This document shows, piece after piece, positions 17,626-28,645 of a stretch of DNA of 33,534 bases; the first letter of the stretch is position 1, and each line of letters begins with the position of its first letter. The notes beneath the pieces are model-generated. The model worked only from the letters and a program-made list of their open reading frames with translations. It did not search any database and had not been told where the DNA came from. A program made the translations under genes and the position numbers. Location: contig NZ_LNYA01000024.1 in assembly GCF_001467615.1 (NCBI RefSeq), positions 334,883-368,416 of the forward strand. Reading direction: 5' to 3'. The DNA is from Legionella erythra (GTDB taxonomy: Bacteria; Pseudomonadota; Gammaproteobacteria; Legionellales; Legionellaceae).

Positions 17626-17850
17626 ATGACACAACCGGTGCAGTTTGAACAATCAATCAGCGAGCTGGAAGCCATTGTCCAACAGCTTGAAAAAGGGGAA
17701 CTATCCCTGGAAGAGTCGCTTAAACAGTTTGAAAAAGGCATTGCATTGGCCCGTCAATGCCAGGACGTGCTGACGCAGGCTGAACAAAAAATTGAAATGC
17801 TGACCAGCCATCATTTAATTTCAGTCGATGATGCCACCGATGAACAATGA
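17626..17850 (+). CDS. xseB: Exodeoxyribonuclease VII small subunit
   Basis: The small subunit (74 aa) binds many-to-one to XseA to form exonuclease VII, which degrades single-stranded DNA into oligonucleotides. The helical-hairpin signature [20 protein letters not shown] and [20 protein letters not shown] is typical and covers almost the whole protein. ATG 17626 is chosen over TTG 17620 because AAAGG lies 7 nt before it. xseA is not in this window. The stop overlaps the start of ispA, the usual xseB-ispA pairing. Confidence 0.93.
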   Translation: MTQPVQFEQSISELEAIVQQLEKGELSLEESLKQFEKGIALARQCQDVLTQAEQKIEMLTSHHLISVDDATDEQ

Positions 17851-18724
17851 AATCATAGAACACTATGCCCACCGGCATGACGCATACCTTAAGCAATTGC
17901 TGGCGGACTATGACATCGCCGCCCCCCGTCTGAAAGAAGCCATTACCTATGCCCTGTTTCCCGGCGGAAAACGGTTACGACCGGTACTGGTGTATCTGAT
18001 TGGTCAATTGGTCAACATCAACCCGGCATGCCTTGATGTCCTGGCTGCCGCGATCGAACTCACCCATGCCTACTCGTTGATTCATGATGATTTACCAGCC
18101 ATGGACGATGATGACATGCGCCGCGGAAAGCCAAGCTGCCATAAAGCCTTTGACGAGGCAACTGCCATATTGGCGGGCGATGGCCTGCAGGGGATGGCAG
18201 TTGAAATTCTATTGACTAAACTGCCGGCGTATCTGCCGGCCCCCCAGGTGATTGCAGTGGCCGACACCCTGACCAAAGCCAGCGGGGTAGCCGGCATGGT
18301 CAGCGGTCAATGCCTTGATCTCAGTGAATTAAGCCAGGGCCAGGTTGATGAAGCACGCCTGCGCTTCATTCATTCACTCAAAACCGGGCAACTCATCCTG
18401 GCCTGTGCGAACATGCCTCTGGCGGCTGCGGCAAATGTTAAACCTGACGCGGCTAATGCCCTTCGTGATTTCGCAAGCCATCTCGGTCTGGTTTTTCAGA
18501 TGCAGGATGATTACCTTGATCAGTACGCGGAGGAAACCCACGGGAAAGGCCGGGCTTCGGATTTGGAAAACCAGAAAGTGACCTACGCCGCTCTTCACAG
18601 TAAGCCTAAGTTAGAGGCGTTAGTTAAACACCATTATTCCTTAGCCATTTCGTCCCTTAACCCTTTCGGCGGGGAAGCAGATGAATTGAGGCAGTTGACT
18701 GAATCCCTTCTGCAGCGTCGATAG
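17840..18724 (+). CDS. ispA: (2E,6E)-farnesyl diphosphate synthase
   Basis: Short-chain trans-prenyltransferase that condenses isopentenyl and dimethylallyl diphosphate into farnesyl diphosphate, the precursor for quinone side chains and undecaprenyl carriers. Visible motifs are GGKRLRP near residue 42, the first Asp-rich motif [15 protein letters not shown] (the DDxxxxD bacterial form) and the second, QMQDDYLDQ. Length 294 aa fits the family. In-frame ATGs also exist at 17828 and 17831; all lie inside xseB and none has a strong ribosome site, so translation is probably coupled to xseB. The start could be any of the three. dxs does not follow. Confidence 0.93.
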   Translation: MNNEIIEHYAHRHDAYLKQLLADYDIAAPRLKEAITYALFPGGKRLRPVLVYLIGQLVNINPACLDVLAAAIELTHAYSLIHDDLPAMDDDDMRRGKPSCHKAFDEATAILAGDGLQGMAVEILLTKLPAYLPAPQVIAVADTLTKASGVAGMVSGQCLDLSELSQGQVDEARLRFIHSLKTGQLILACANMPLAAAANVKPDAANALRDFASHLGLVFQMQDDYLDQYAEETHGKGRASDLENQKVTYAALHSKPKLEALVKHHYSLAISSLNPFGGEADELRQLTESLLQRR

Positions 18725-18795
18725 CGAAGCCATTCTATACCCAGAAATCATGATAACAGGTATACTCTTTTCTTCATTTTGAATAAGGAATCTTC

Positions 18796-19668
18796 ATGCC
18801 GCATCAATCAGGAACCGCCTTCTCCGCCGCTGCTGATAATGCTCAGCAGGATGGCCGATTGCGGCAGGCGCAATTAAAAATGCTCGACATGCTCAAAATT
18901 GTCGATGCCATTTGTCAGCAGCATGAACTCGATTACTGGCTGGAAGGAGGAACACTGCTGGGCGCCGTTCGCCATCAGGGTTTTATCCCCTGGGATGATG
19001 ACATGGATATTTCCATGACCCGCCAAAGCTATGAAAAATTCCTGCGCATTGCCCCTTCGCTGCTTCCAAAACACGTGTGGCTGCAAACAGCTGAGACCGA
19101 CAAAGGCTATTATAATCTGGCTGTCCCTTTAAAGATTCGCGACAAAGACAGCCGTTTTATAGAATGGCATGAACGGGGCGATGAACCCTATCAACAGGGT
19201 ATATTCATCGATGTGTTTGTTTACGATCACATGCCAGCCAACCCGGTTAAAAGAAAACTCTACAAATGGCTTGCCAAAAAAACCGTGCGCCTAAGCCGTC
19301 ATAAATATTGCCATGTCCCTCTCGGGGGCCATGCACGCCTTTATGAAGTGCTGGGACAGTTTTTCCCCAAACGGATGCTTGACGCCCTGCTTCAGGGGAT
19401 TATTCAGAGAGCCAATGCCGATAAAAGCCCCTATTTAGGGTATGGCTTTGACTGCGTGAACAGTAATCTTTTACCATTAACTGCCATCTACCCTTTAAAG
19501 CGTGCCCGTTTTGAATCGGCAGAATTTAATATTATTAATCAGGCCGAAGCGATATTGACACAACTCTATGGCGACTACCTGACGCCGCCACCGATACATG
19601 AACAAATCATGAAGCATTGTCGGGAATTGATTCCCCACCTTGATCGCCCAAAAGACGTAATGGAGTAA
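18796..19668 (+). CDS. LicD family phosphotransferase
   Basis: LicD-family proteins transfer phospho-substituents such as phosphocholine from a CDP carrier to a cell-surface glycan. The 290-aa product shows the diagnostic core: YWLEGGTLLGAVRH, then GFIPWDDDMDIS (W66, D67-D69, D71), and later GIFIDVFVYD, where the conserved Asp of the family is expected. No signal peptide; it should act at the cytosolic face. TAAGGA lies 6 nt before the ATG. Only 4 bp separate it from a gene encoding a nucleotidyltransferase, which suggests the pair makes and transfers an activated phospho-group. The group itself is not known from sequence. Confidence 0.85.
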   Translation: MPHQSGTAFSAAADNAQQDGRLRQAQLKMLDMLKIVDAICQQHELDYWLEGGTLLGAVRHQGFIPWDDDMDISMTRQSYEKFLRIAPSLLPKHVWLQTAETDKGYYNLAVPLKIRDKDSRFIEWHERGDEPYQQGIFIDVFVYDHMPANPVKRKLYKWLAKKTVRLSRHKYCHVPLGGHARLYEVLGQFFPKRMLDALLQGIIQRANADKSPYLGYGFDCVNSNLLPLTAIYPLKRARFESAEFNIINQAEAILTQLYGDYLTPPPIHEQIMKHCRELIPHLDRPKDVME

Positions 19669-19672
19669 ACAA

Positions 19673-21097
19673 ATGAATATCAAACTGGTGATTTTTGACT
19701 TGGATGGCGTGCTGGTTGACTCCCGCGAGCATCACTTTGTCGCTTTAAATCGCGCCCTGGCAGAAGTGGATGAGCGTTATGTCATCAGTAAAAAAGATCA
19801 CCTGCAATTGTTTGACGGCTTAAGTACGCAACGCAAGCTTGAATTATTGAGCGCGGAACGCGGGCTGGATGTCAATCTCCATGAATCCATCTGGCAAAAA
19901 AAACAAGCTCTCACGTTTCAGGTCATTGACGACATGCTTGAACCTGATCCACAGATTACTGCCTTATTTCAGCGGCTTAAAGCGGATGGTTTAAAGATTT
20001 ATGTCTGCTCCAACTCCATTCGTGAAACCATTAAACTGGTTCTGCTGAAAATGGGCCTTATGCAATACGTCGATTATTTTATTTCCAATCAGGACGTCTT
20101 GTCGGCCAAACCCCATCCGGAAATGTATTGGCTTGCGATGATGAAGGAAAAAGTACTGCCCAAGGAAACCTTGATTGTCGAAGATTCCTATGTCGGGCGC
20201 ACAGCGGCGTTGTCATCGGGAGCGAACCTCTGCGCGGTAAAAAGCCCGGCGGAAGTGTCTATCAGTAAAATTTATCAGGACATGCAGCGCCGCGTGCAAT
20301 CAGCCAAGTGGCATGATGACAGTCTGAATGTGGTTATTCCCATGTCGGGCGCCGGCAGCCGTTTTGTCAATGCCGGTTTTACTTTTCCAAAACCGCTTAT
20401 CAGTATCGGCGATAAACCGATGATTCAGCTGGCTGTGGAAAATCTTAATGTTCAGGCCAACTTCATCTTTATCGTCAGGCGTGACCATTATGAAGCATAT
20501 CATTTGGAGTCCTTGCTTAAAATTATTGCCCCCGGCTGCAAAATCATCATCACTGAAGGCATTACTGAAGGCGCCTGCTGCAGCACCCTGCTGGCTGCTG
20601 ACCACATTGACAATGACGCGCCGCTGTTGATTGCCAATTCGGATCAATACGTGGAATGGGAAAGCGGCGCCTTTTTCCATGCGATGAACGCACCGCATGT
20701 CGATGGTGGTATACTCACATTCGAAAGTACTCACCCCAAATGGAGCTATATCCGCGTGGATGAATTGGGCAATGTCACTCAGCTCCGGGAAAAGGAAGTC
20801 ATTTCCAATCAGGCCACCGTCGGCATTTATTATTGGACCCGCGGCAAGGATTATGTCCGTCATGCCAGGCAGATGATTGCCAAGAATATCCGTGTCAATC
20901 AGGAGTTTTATGTGGCACCGGTGTATAACGAAGGCATCGCTCAAGGCATGAAATTTAAAGCCTATGCAGTGGACGCCATGTGGGGATTGGGTACTCCGGA
21001 AGATTTACAGCACTTCCTGATTCATCATCCCGGTATCGGCAAGGATTCCCGTTTTGTTCCATCATTGCCTGCCTCAACGGCAGCAATGCCTGTTTAG
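19673..21097 (+). CDS. Bifunctional HAD hydrolase - nucleotidyltransferase fusion
   Basis: A 474-aa two-domain enzyme. Residues 1 to about 210 form a HAD-superfamily phosphatase/mutase: motif I DLDGVLVDS (D9, D11), motif II CSNS, the Lys of KPHPEMY and motif IV EDSYVG. Residues from about 218 to 460 form a sugar-phosphate/choline-phosphate nucleotidyltransferase (NTP_transferase fold): VIPMSGAGSRF (222-231), FPKPLISIGDKPM and the metal site region ANSDQYVEW. GGAG lies 7 nt before the ATG. The product probably links a phosphate-trimming or isomerising step to NTP activation. With LicD next door, CDP-linked substrate supply is a reasonable idea, but whether the nucleotide is CTP and what the phospho-compound is cannot be read. 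Confidence 0.82.
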   Translation: MNIKLVIFDLDGVLVDSREHHFVALNRALAEVDERYVISKKDHLQLFDGLSTQRKLELLSAERGLDVNLHESIWQKKQALTFQVIDDMLEPDPQITALFQRLKADGLKIYVCSNSIRETIKLVLLKMGLMQYVDYFISNQDVLSAKPHPEMYWLAMMKEKVLPKETLIVEDSYVGRTAALSSGANLCAVKSPAEVSISKIYQDMQRRVQSAKWHDDSLNVVIPMSGAGSRFVNAGFTFPKPLISIGDKPMIQLAVENLNVQANFIFIVRRDHYEAYHLESLLKIIAPGCKIIITEGITEGACCSTLLAADHIDNDAPLLIANSDQYVEWESGAFFHAMNAPHVDGGILTFESTHPKWSYIRVDELGNVTQLREKEVISNQATVGIYYWTRGKDYVRHARQMIAKNIRVNQEFYVAPVYNEGIAQGMKFKAYAVDAMWGLGTPEDLQHFLIHHPGIGKDSRFVPSLPASTAAMPV

Positions 21098-21104
21098 AGA
21101 GATT

Positions 21105-21899
21105 ATGATGACGTTTATCAGTTCTGCCAAGCTCATTAGTCTGGCTTATTCGTTGGGGCTTTTTATTTTTGGTTATTTTCTGGCCAAAAAAATCAGTCAC
21201 TTTGTTGCCATACCCATTGCTCAACGTTTTTCACGTCATCATGCGCAATTGGTTAGCCGTGCTACATTTTACTTAATTTTTATTATGTTCTTTGTGACCG
21301 GCCTGCAGCATCTTGGTTTTAATTTAAGTGTATTATTAGGTGCTGCCGGGGTTTTCACGGTGGCTGTGAGTTTTGCGTCGCAAACGGCCGCCTCCAATTT
21401 AATCAGCGGCATTTTTCTGCTGTTTGAACGCCCCTTTAAGGTCGGCGACAGCATTGAAGTCAAAACAATTCGCGGAACCGTGGAGTCCATTGATCTCCTT
21501 TCGTCCAAAATACGCACAGCTGACAATACCTTAGTCCGCATCCCCAACGAATCCATGATGAAATCAGAAATTTTCAACTTAAGTTATTTTCTGACCCGTC
21601 GGATCGATGTGCTTTTAGGCGTCAGTTACCAATGCAACATTGAACAGGTCAAATCACTGCTTAAATCAGTGGCTGAAACCTGCGACACCGTTCTTAGAGA
21701 ACCGGAACCGGTCGTTATCATTGACAATTTTGCCGATTACGCGGTGCAATTAAAATTGATGGTCTGGGCTAAAAATGGCGATTTGCAAACCATAAAAAAC
21801 AGCCTGCAGGAAAAAATTAAATCGGCATTTGATGCAAATGGCATTGAAATGCCTGTTCAACAGGTTACCATCCACCAGGTAGAAGTCGAAAAGGAATAA
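21105..21899 (+). CDS. Small MscS family mechanosensitive channel
   Basis: Inner-membrane tension-gated channel subunit (264 aa) that releases solutes on hypo-osmotic shock. It has three predicted N-terminal helices; the pore helix TM3 is GAAGVFTVAVSFASQTAAS, followed by the MscS signature NLISGIFLLFERPFKVGD and the beta domain (IRGTVESIDLLSSKIRT, then NTLVRIPN). The C-terminal alpha-beta vestibule runs to residue 264. Tandem ATGs at 21105 and 21108 follow a GAGA ribosome-like site; either may be used, and an in-frame start at 21054 lies inside the previous gene and is rejected. It is 7 bp after the HAD fusion and 3 bp before the CinA-like gene, so all are probably co-transcribed. Confidence 0.9.
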   Translation: MMTFISSAKLISLAYSLGLFIFGYFLAKKISHFVAIPIAQRFSRHHAQLVSRATFYLIFIMFFVTGLQHLGFNLSVLLGAAGVFTVAVSFASQTAASNLISGIFLLFERPFKVGDSIEVKTIRGTVESIDLLSSKIRTADNTLVRIPNESMMKSEIFNLSYFLTRRIDVLLGVSYQCNIEQVKSLLKSVAETCDTVLREPEPVVIIDNFADYAVQLKLMVWAKNGDLQTIKNSLQEKIKSAFDANGIEMPVQQVTIHQVEVEKE

Positions 21900-21902
21900 G
21901 TT

Positions 21903-23987
<2,085 letters not shown>

Positions 23988-24000
23988 TCATCTCTTGAAC

Positions 24001-24025
24001 GAAAAAAGCCCCGATGAACGGGGCT
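24001..24025 (-). terminator. Intrinsic terminator after rpmA
   Basis: On the minus strand, AGCCCCG-TTCAT-CGGGGCT (24025 down to 24007) is followed by TTTTTTC. This is a textbook GC-rich stem and U-tract. It lies about 60 bp after the rpmA stop and 20 bp before the obgE start. Confidence 0.88.
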
Positions 24026-24083
24026 GGATCACGGCTTCAATTGTCAAACCAGACAGGCTGATTTTCAATAAAAGCAGTGCTGA

Positions 24084-24347
24084 TTAATTTTCTACCGCAA
24101 CGATTTTGACAAATTTGCGGTTTTTAGCGCCGCGAATGATGAATTCCACGCGTCCACCGACTAAAGCATACAGCGTATGGTCACGGCCACAGCCTACGCC
24201 CTCACCCGCATGGAAACGAGTTCCGCGTTGACGAACGAGGATTTCACCTGCATTGACCAGTTGTCCGCCATAACGCTTGACGCCAAGATACTTAGGATTC
24301 GAGTCGCGGCCGTTACGTGTACTACCGCCTGCTTTTTTATGAGCCAT
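24084..24347 (-). CDS. rpmA: 50S ribosomal protein L27
   Basis: Ribosomal protein bL27 (87 aa) reaches into the peptidyl transferase centre of the 50S subunit. The N-terminus [19 protein letters not shown] and the core [20 protein letters not shown] are characteristic. There is no cleavable N-terminal extension of the Firmicute type. It begins 12 bp after rplU ends and is followed by the intrinsic terminator, so rplU-rpmA form a compact unit. Confidence 0.98.
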   Translation of the reverse strand: MAHKKAGGSTRNGRDSNPKYLGVKRYGGQLVNAGEILVRQRGTRFHAGEGVGCGRDHTLYALVGGRVEFIIRGAKNRKFVKIVAVEN

Positions 24348-24359
24348 TAGTTTCCCCTC

Positions 24360-24671
24360 TTACTTGCTAATCGCAGTAATTTTGACCTGCGTATAATATT
24401 GTCGATGACCCATTTGCTTCATGTGGTGCTTACGACGACGAAACTTGATAATTTTGACTTTCTTGTGGCGACCGTGATCAAGCACTTCCGCTTTAACAAC
24501 TGCTTTTTTTACCAGTGGCGCGCCATAAGTAAACTTATCGCCGTCAGCGAGCATCAACACGTCAGCGAAACTGATTTCACTACCGACATCGCCAGGCAGC
24601 ATTTCCAGCTTAAGAATGTCACCCTCTTTGACGCGGTATTGCTTACCGCCGGTCTTGATTACCGCATACAT
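24360..24671 (-). CDS. rplU: 50S ribosomal protein L21
   Basis: Ribosomal protein bL21 (103 aa, same length as in E. coli), an early 50S assembly protein binding 23S r[21 protein letters not shown] at the start and the basic [21 protein letters not shown] region are diagnostic. An in-frame ATG at 24704 would add 11 residues; GGAG lies 8 nt before ATG 24671, which is the usual L21 start. It is transcribed from the promoter at 24724-24752 and divergent from rplY. Confidence 0.98.
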   Translation of the reverse strand: MYAVIKTGGKQYRVKEGDILKLEMLPGDVGSEISFADVLMLADGDKFTYGAPLVKKAVVKAEVLDHGRHKKVKIIKFRRRKHHMKQMGHRQYYTQVKITAISK

Positions 24672-24723
24672 AACTATATCTCCACTGGCCTTTTTGGCTT
24701 TCACAAGTTCAACAAAGTTGCAT

Positions 24724-24752
24724 ATTCTATGAAATTAACGCGACGACTTCAA
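24724..24752 (-). promoter_or_regulatory. Sigma-70 promoter of rplU-rpmA
   Basis: Reading the minus strand, TTGAAG (24752-24747), a 17-bp spacer and TAGAAT (24729-24724) fit the sigma-70 consensus well. The start of transcription would fall near 24717, giving a leader of about 46 nt. On the opposite strand a TATACT at 24771-24776 is a likely -10 for rplY, so the two promoters are divergent and close together. Confidence 0.65.
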
Positions 24753-24855
24753 GTTGATTTTAAATTATTGTATACTACGCCGCCCCATCCTGTATTTCAG
24801 GATTTACCCTGGTCGCGGGTTAAACGGGGAATTTACTTAAATTTGGAGTTTTACT

Positions 24856-25488
24856 ATGTCATCTATTGTTCTCGAAGCACAAGCACGGGTCGATATGGGG
24901 AAAGGTGCGAGCCGCCGCCTCCGTCGACTGGAAAATAAAGTGCCCGGTATTTTATACGGCGGCGATAAAAAGCCTCAAGCCATTCATTTATTGCACAACA
25001 AAGTCGTTAAGGCCCTGGAAAGCGAAAGCATTTATTCCAGCGTGTTTGATCTCGTTGTCGATGGCAAAGTGGAACATGTCATTTTAAAAGACCTGCAACG
25101 CCACCCTTACAAGCCTGTTATTTTACACATGGATCTGCAACGCGTGTCGGCCAAAGACGTGCTGGTTAAAAGCGTGCCCATTCATTTCATCAACGAAGAA
25201 ACCTGCAAAGGCGTGAAAGCCGGCGGCATCATTAACCACACCATGACCCAGCTCGAAATCCGCTGCAAAGTGAAAGATTTGCCTGAGTTCATCGAAGTGG
25301 ATATGACCAGCGTTGGTTTGGACGATGTCGTTCATTTGGCTGACTTAAAGCTTCCTAAAGGGGTTCAGCTCACGGTCGACTTAAAAGACGGCAGCCATAA
25401 CCTGCCTGTCGTCAGCGTTCACGCACCGAAAGGCGGCGCGGCTGAAGAAACCTCAGCTGCCGCTGAAGGCGAAGAAAGCGCCGAATAA
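24856..25488 (+). CDS. rplY: 50S ribosomal protein L25/general stress protein Ctc
   Basis: bL25 of the long Ctc/TL5 type (210 aa), which binds 5S rRNA. The N-terminal L25 domain (residues 1-95: GASRRLRRLENKVPGILYGG, then HVILKDLQRHPYKP) is followed by the TL5-type beta-domain (about 100-185). A low-complexity acidic tail (GGAAEETSAAAEGEESAE) closes the protein. This is longer than the single-domain 94-aa E. coli L25. GGAG lies 8 nt before the ATG. An intrinsic terminator follows, separating it from pth. Confidence 0.96.
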   Translation: MSSIVLEAQARVDMGKGASRRLRRLENKVPGILYGGDKKPQAIHLLHNKVVKALESESIYSSVFDLVVDGKVEHVILKDLQRHPYKPVILHMDLQRVSAKDVLVKSVPIHFINEETCKGVKAGGIINHTMTQLEIRCKVKDLPEFIEVDMTSVGLDDVVHLADLKLPKGVQLTVDLKDGSHNLPVVSVHAPKGGAAEETSAAAEGEESAE

Positions 25489-25505
25489 TCGGTATGCAGC
25501 CTTTT

Positions 25506-25533
25506 CCGGGGACCCTTGTCCCCGGAGGCTTTT
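25506..25533 (+). terminator. Intrinsic terminator after rplY
   Basis: CCGGGGAC (25506-25513), loop CCTT, and GTCCCCGG (25518-25525) form a perfect 8-bp GC-rich stem, extended by outer AGCC/GGCT pairing, followed by TTTTAAAT. It starts 17 bp after the rplY stop. Confidence 0.85.
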
Positions 25534-25625
25534 AAATAACGTTATGATACGTTTTTTGAAATCTCAACGTATTGGCCGTTGATACACTTGCAGACATAAC
25601 CGTTTATCAACTCTCAAAGACTTCC

Positions 25626-26195
25626 ATGACCATAAAATTAATTATTGGTTTGCGCAATCCAGGCTCTGCCTATGAACATACCCGGCACAATGCCGGTGCC
25701 TGGTTTGTCGACGCGTTGGCCCACCGCCTTAATGCCTCGTTTAAAGCAGAAAAAAAGCTTCATTGCGAACTGGCCCAGGCAGTCATTGGTGCACACGCTT
25801 GCAAGTTGGCCTTACCGTTGACATTTATGAATCACAGCGGTTTACCCGCACGTGAAATCAGCCAATTTTACCGTATTGCACCTCAGGAAATCCTGGTGGT
25901 GCATGATGAATTGGACTTGCCCGCAGGACGCAGCAAATTAAAAACCGGCGGCGGGCCAGGCGGTCACAATGGCTTGCGCGATATGATTGCCCAGCTTGGC
26001 AGCGGCGACTTTCATCGCTTGCGCATCGGCATCGGGCATCCCGGGCATAAGGACATGGTCCTTAGCTACGTGTTGGGTAAACCAAGCCCTAAGGACAGGC
26101 AATTGATTTTTGATGCGATTGAGCAGGCGATTGCCGTCATGCCCCCCATCATCAATGGCGAGCTTGGTGCGGCCATGAATTTATTACACCGCTAG
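25626..26195 (+). CDS. pth: Peptidyl-tRNA hydrolase
   Basis: Pth (189 aa) cleaves peptidyl-tRNA released from stalled ribosomes. Family signatures are present: IIGLRNPGSAYEHTRHNAGAW (Asn and catalytic His), FMNHSG, HDELDLPAG with the conserved Asp, and GGGPGGHNGLRD. ATG 25626 (MTIKLIIGLRNPG) is the usual start; the in-frame extension back to 25572 is not expected and lacks a ribosome site. It sits between rplY and ychF, a conserved gammaproteobacterial order (rplY-pth-ychF). Confidence 0.97.
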   Translation: MTIKLIIGLRNPGSAYEHTRHNAGAWFVDALAHRLNASFKAEKKLHCELAQAVIGAHACKLALPLTFMNHSGLPAREISQFYRIAPQEILVVHDELDLPAGRSKLKTGGGPGGHNGLRDMIAQLGSGDFHRLRIGIGHPGHKDMVLSYVLGKPSPKDRQLIFDAIEQAIAVMPPIINGELGAAMNLLHR

Positions 26196-26237
26196 CGGTG
26201 TCGGCATTTTTTGAATTGACAGGTTAGGAGGTGTCCC

Positions 26238-27329
26238 ATGGGATTTAAATGTGGAATTGTTGGTTTACCAAACGTTGGCAAATCAACGCTGTTTAATGCA
26301 CTGACCAAAGCTGGTATTGAAGCGGCCAATTACCCTTTCTGCACCATCGAACCCAATGTGGGTATTGTCACCGTTCCTGATCCTCGTCTTGACGCCTTGA
26401 GCGATATCATCAAACCGCAGCAGACAGTCCCTGCCACCATGCAATTTGTTGATATTGCCGGGTTGGTCAAAGGCGCATCCAGCGGTGAGGGCTTGGGCAA
26501 CCAATTCCTGGCCAATATCCGTGAAACCGATGCCATTGCCCATGTCGTACGCTGCTTTGAAAATACGGATGTCGTTCATGTAGAAGGCCGGGTTGATCCA
26601 TTAAGCGATATCGAAGTCATTAATACCGAGTTGGCCTTGGCTGACATGGACACGGTGGATAAGGCCTTAATTAAAGTCGTGAAAAACAGTAAAAGCGGCA
26701 ATAAAGAAGCTTTGTTTGAAAAGCAGGTTCTTGAAAAAGCCAAAGCGCAGTTGGATGCAGGCTTGCCGGTAAGAACCCTGTCCCTGAGGGAAGACGAGTG
26801 GTCAATTCTGCGCCGTTTTTTCCTGCTCACCGCCAAACCGGTTCTCTACATTGCCAACGTCAATGACGACGGCTATGAAAACAACCCCCTGCTCGATAAA
26901 GTGAAACAACTGGCTGCTGAAGAAAAAGCCAGTGTTGTCGCCTTGTGTGCGGCCACAGAAGCGGAACTGGTGGAACTGGAAGACGCTGACCGTGAGGAAT
27001 TCATGGCGGATTTGGGCTTAAATGAGCCGGGCCTTCATCGCGTCATCCGTGCGGGATATGATTTACTGGGCCTGCAAACCTACTTTACTGCCGGCGTGAA
27101 AGAAGTCCGCGCCTGGACCATTCGTAAAGGCGCAACCGCGCCAGAGGCCGCGGGTGTGATTCATACGGATTTTGAAAAAGGCTTTATCCGCGCGGAAGTG
27201 ATTGCCTATGATGCATTCATCGCCCACCGCGGCGAGCAAGGTGCCAAAGAAGCGGGTAAGCTGCGCTTGGAGGGCAAGGATTATGTTGTGGCTGACGGCG
27301 ATGTCATGCATTTCCGTTTCAATGTTTAA
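26238..27329 (+). CDS. ychF: Redox-regulated ATPase YchF
   Basis: Obg-related P-loop protein (363 aa) that prefers ATP over GTP and acts in translation and oxidative stress control. G1 is [15 protein letters not shown]3 [10 protein letters not shown]. The NKxD specificity motif is replaced by NVND (YIANVND), as expected for YchF. A coiled-coil insertion (about 130-190) and the C-terminal TGS domain ([20 protein letters not shown] onwards) are present. A very strong ribosome site (AGGAGGTG) precedes the ATG. It follows pth by 42 bp and ends at a bidirectional terminator. Confidence 0.97.
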   Translation: MGFKCGIVGLPNVGKSTLFNALTKAGIEAANYPFCTIEPNVGIVTVPDPRLDALSDIIKPQQTVPATMQFVDIAGLVKGASSGEGLGNQFLANIRETDAIAHVVRCFENTDVVHVEGRVDPLSDIEVINTELALADMDTVDKALIKVVKNSKSGNKEALFEKQVLEKAKAQLDAGLPVRTLSLREDEWSILRRFFLLTAKPVLYIANVNDDGYENNPLLDKVKQLAAEEKASVVALCAATEAELVELEDADREEFMADLGLNEPGLHRVIRAGYDLLGLQTYFTAGVKEVRAWTIRKGATAPEAAGVIHTDFEKGFIRAEVIAYDAFIAHRGEQGAKEAGKLRLEGKDYVVADGDVMHFRFNV

Positions 27330-27334
27330 ATCCA

Positions 27335-27360
27335 TTTAACCCCCTGGCCTGGGGGTTAAA
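27335..27360. terminator. Bidirectional terminator hairpin between ychF and the calpain-like gene
   Basis: TTTAACCCCC (27335-27344), loop TGGCCT, GGGGGTTAAA (27351-27360) form a perfect 10-bp stem with A/T outer ends in both directions. The stop codon of the minus-strand gene (27356-27358) lies inside the stem. Confidence 0.72.
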
Positions 27361-28603
27361 TGCCATAGGCCATCAACGCGTTTGTCGCTTGCAACTCGTA
27401 TGCCGTCTTAAGCGATTGCCCTTTGTCAATATGTAGAAAGGCATGGGCAAAATCATGCAACTCCATTTCAAACGTGGATTGCTGGGTTTTGTCAATCCTC
27501 AACTCGATAGTACCGGTTTTTGGATCCTGCCACTCCCGAGCTTGCCGCCCCCCGGCTAAAAATAATTTAAACAACCAGGAACGGTTTTCAGCATAGGGAT
27601 TCCTTAAGGTAACAAACTTCCGATGGCTTAACTGACTTTCACGTACGCTGAGAACGGCATAGGTATGCTCCATGATGATGCCGGACGGAGGATTGCTTCC
27701 AGGGCTCGCCACCACTGGATTCTGGTTTTCAAGCGCCTGTTTCAATTCATCGTACAAGCCCAATTCATCCTGACTGTAATGCGCTTTACACGGCAAAATG
27801 CGGCGGTTGACTAACCAGGTTTTTACCGCATTGATCGCCTCGACAGGCGGGTTGTCTGATGTTCTCTTTTCTTTCTCCAGAAAATCAATCAGTGTTTCCT
27901 CATACAGGATGGGCTGTTTATTCAGCAACTGTTGCCATTTATCACGATTGCGGGCAATCCAATCCAACCAGGCCTTAAGCTGTGTTTTATTGCCGTTGAA
28001 TACATGCTCGTTGATATTGTCAATGCTGGTTTTCGCATCATAAGGCCGCAACAGGAAAATCAGGGCATACACATCCTTGCCTGAGCATCCCTCTATCGCA
28101 GACTGATAAAGTTCCGCAAGCGGTTTTCTGGACTGGAGTGATGTCGCGATCGCCATCGCCGTATCGCCTAGAAACGCCCGAAGCACTTTCCGGCAGTCGC
28201 CACTGCTTAACACATTGTAATTCCCACCGTTAAGCACAACGTAAGCCTTTTCTAAAAATCTCACCCAAACCGGGCCGCTGCTTAACAGGCCAGTGGATTT
28301 GGGTAAGGATTTTTCAATAACGACCCATTCCGGTTGCTCGTGGCGAAAAAAAAGCACATGGATCTGGCCATCTTTCTCAATCATTTGCTGGCGTATCAAT
28401 TTCTCGCCATCAGGTAGCGCCAGAATAGCGCAGAGAACCGAGAGAAAATAGCAATCGCCGGTGCGACCACCCTGCTCTATGTCGGAAAGCTTTAAGGTAT
28501 CAGGGAAAAGGGCCCCTTCATAGGGAGTATGCGTGATGGCGAAGCAGCCCAATTCGCCAACAGGATTGTTTACCGAGCTTTGTATTTCCCGGATATGGGG
28601 CAT
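27356..28603 (-). CDS. Calpain-like (C2 family) cysteine protease
   Basis: A 415-aa protein with the calpain catalytic core. The Cys motif QGGRTGDCYFLS (C51) matches calpain QG..GDCwFL, followed by WVRFLEKAYVVLNGGNYNVLSSG (113-135), which matches the WV.LlEKAYAKLnG...L.gG block. The His motif is IIMEHTYAVLSV (H313) and the Asn motif FVTLRNPYAENRSW (N335), so the Cys-His-Asn triad is complete. Between the Cys and His halves is an unusually long helical insert (about 140-290). No C2-like, EF-hand or signal peptide region is seen. GGAG lies about 9 nt before the ATG. It is 42 bp downstream of the zinc-ribbon gene on the same strand. A cytosolic or translocated protease is possible; calpain-like enzymes are scarce in bacteria, and an effector role is inference. 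Confidence 0.82.
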   Translation of the reverse strand: MPHIREIQSSVNNPVGELGCFAITHTPYEGALFPDTLKLSDIEQGGRTGDCYFLSVLCAILALPDGEKLIRQQMIEKDGQIHVLFFRHEQPEWVVIEKSLPKSTGLLSSGPVWVRFLEKAYVVLNGGNYNVLSSGDCRKVLRAFLGDTAMAIATSLQSRKPLAELYQSAIEGCSGKDVYALIFLLRPYDAKTSIDNINEHVFNGNKTQLKAWLDWIARNRDKWQQLLNKQPILYEETLIDFLEKEKRTSDNPPVEAINAVKTWLVNRRILPCKAHYSQDELGLYDELKQALENQNPVVASPGSNPPSGIIMEHTYAVLSVRESQLSHRKFVTLRNPYAENRSWLFKLFLAGGRQAREWQDPKTGTIELRIDKTQQSTFEMELHDFAHAFLHIDKGQSLKTAYELQATNALMAYGI

Positions 28604-28645
28604 TATTTGCTCCGATATTAAACAATCTTTGAGTATAAAAGGTTT

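Noticed and set aside
20300-20944. 214-codon minus-strand open frame
   Set aside because: It is wholly antisense to the well-supported nucleotidyltransferase domain, has no ribosome site and no recognisable protein features.
18796-21097. Firm assignment as a phosphocholine (lic) locus
   Set aside because: LicD is recognisable but no choline kinase or transporter is present and the nucleotidyltransferase substrate is unknown.
24399-24938. 179-codon plus-strand open frame across rplU and the rplY start
   Set aside because: It is antisense to rplU and out of frame with rplY; both ribosomal genes are certain, and the frame covers their promoters.
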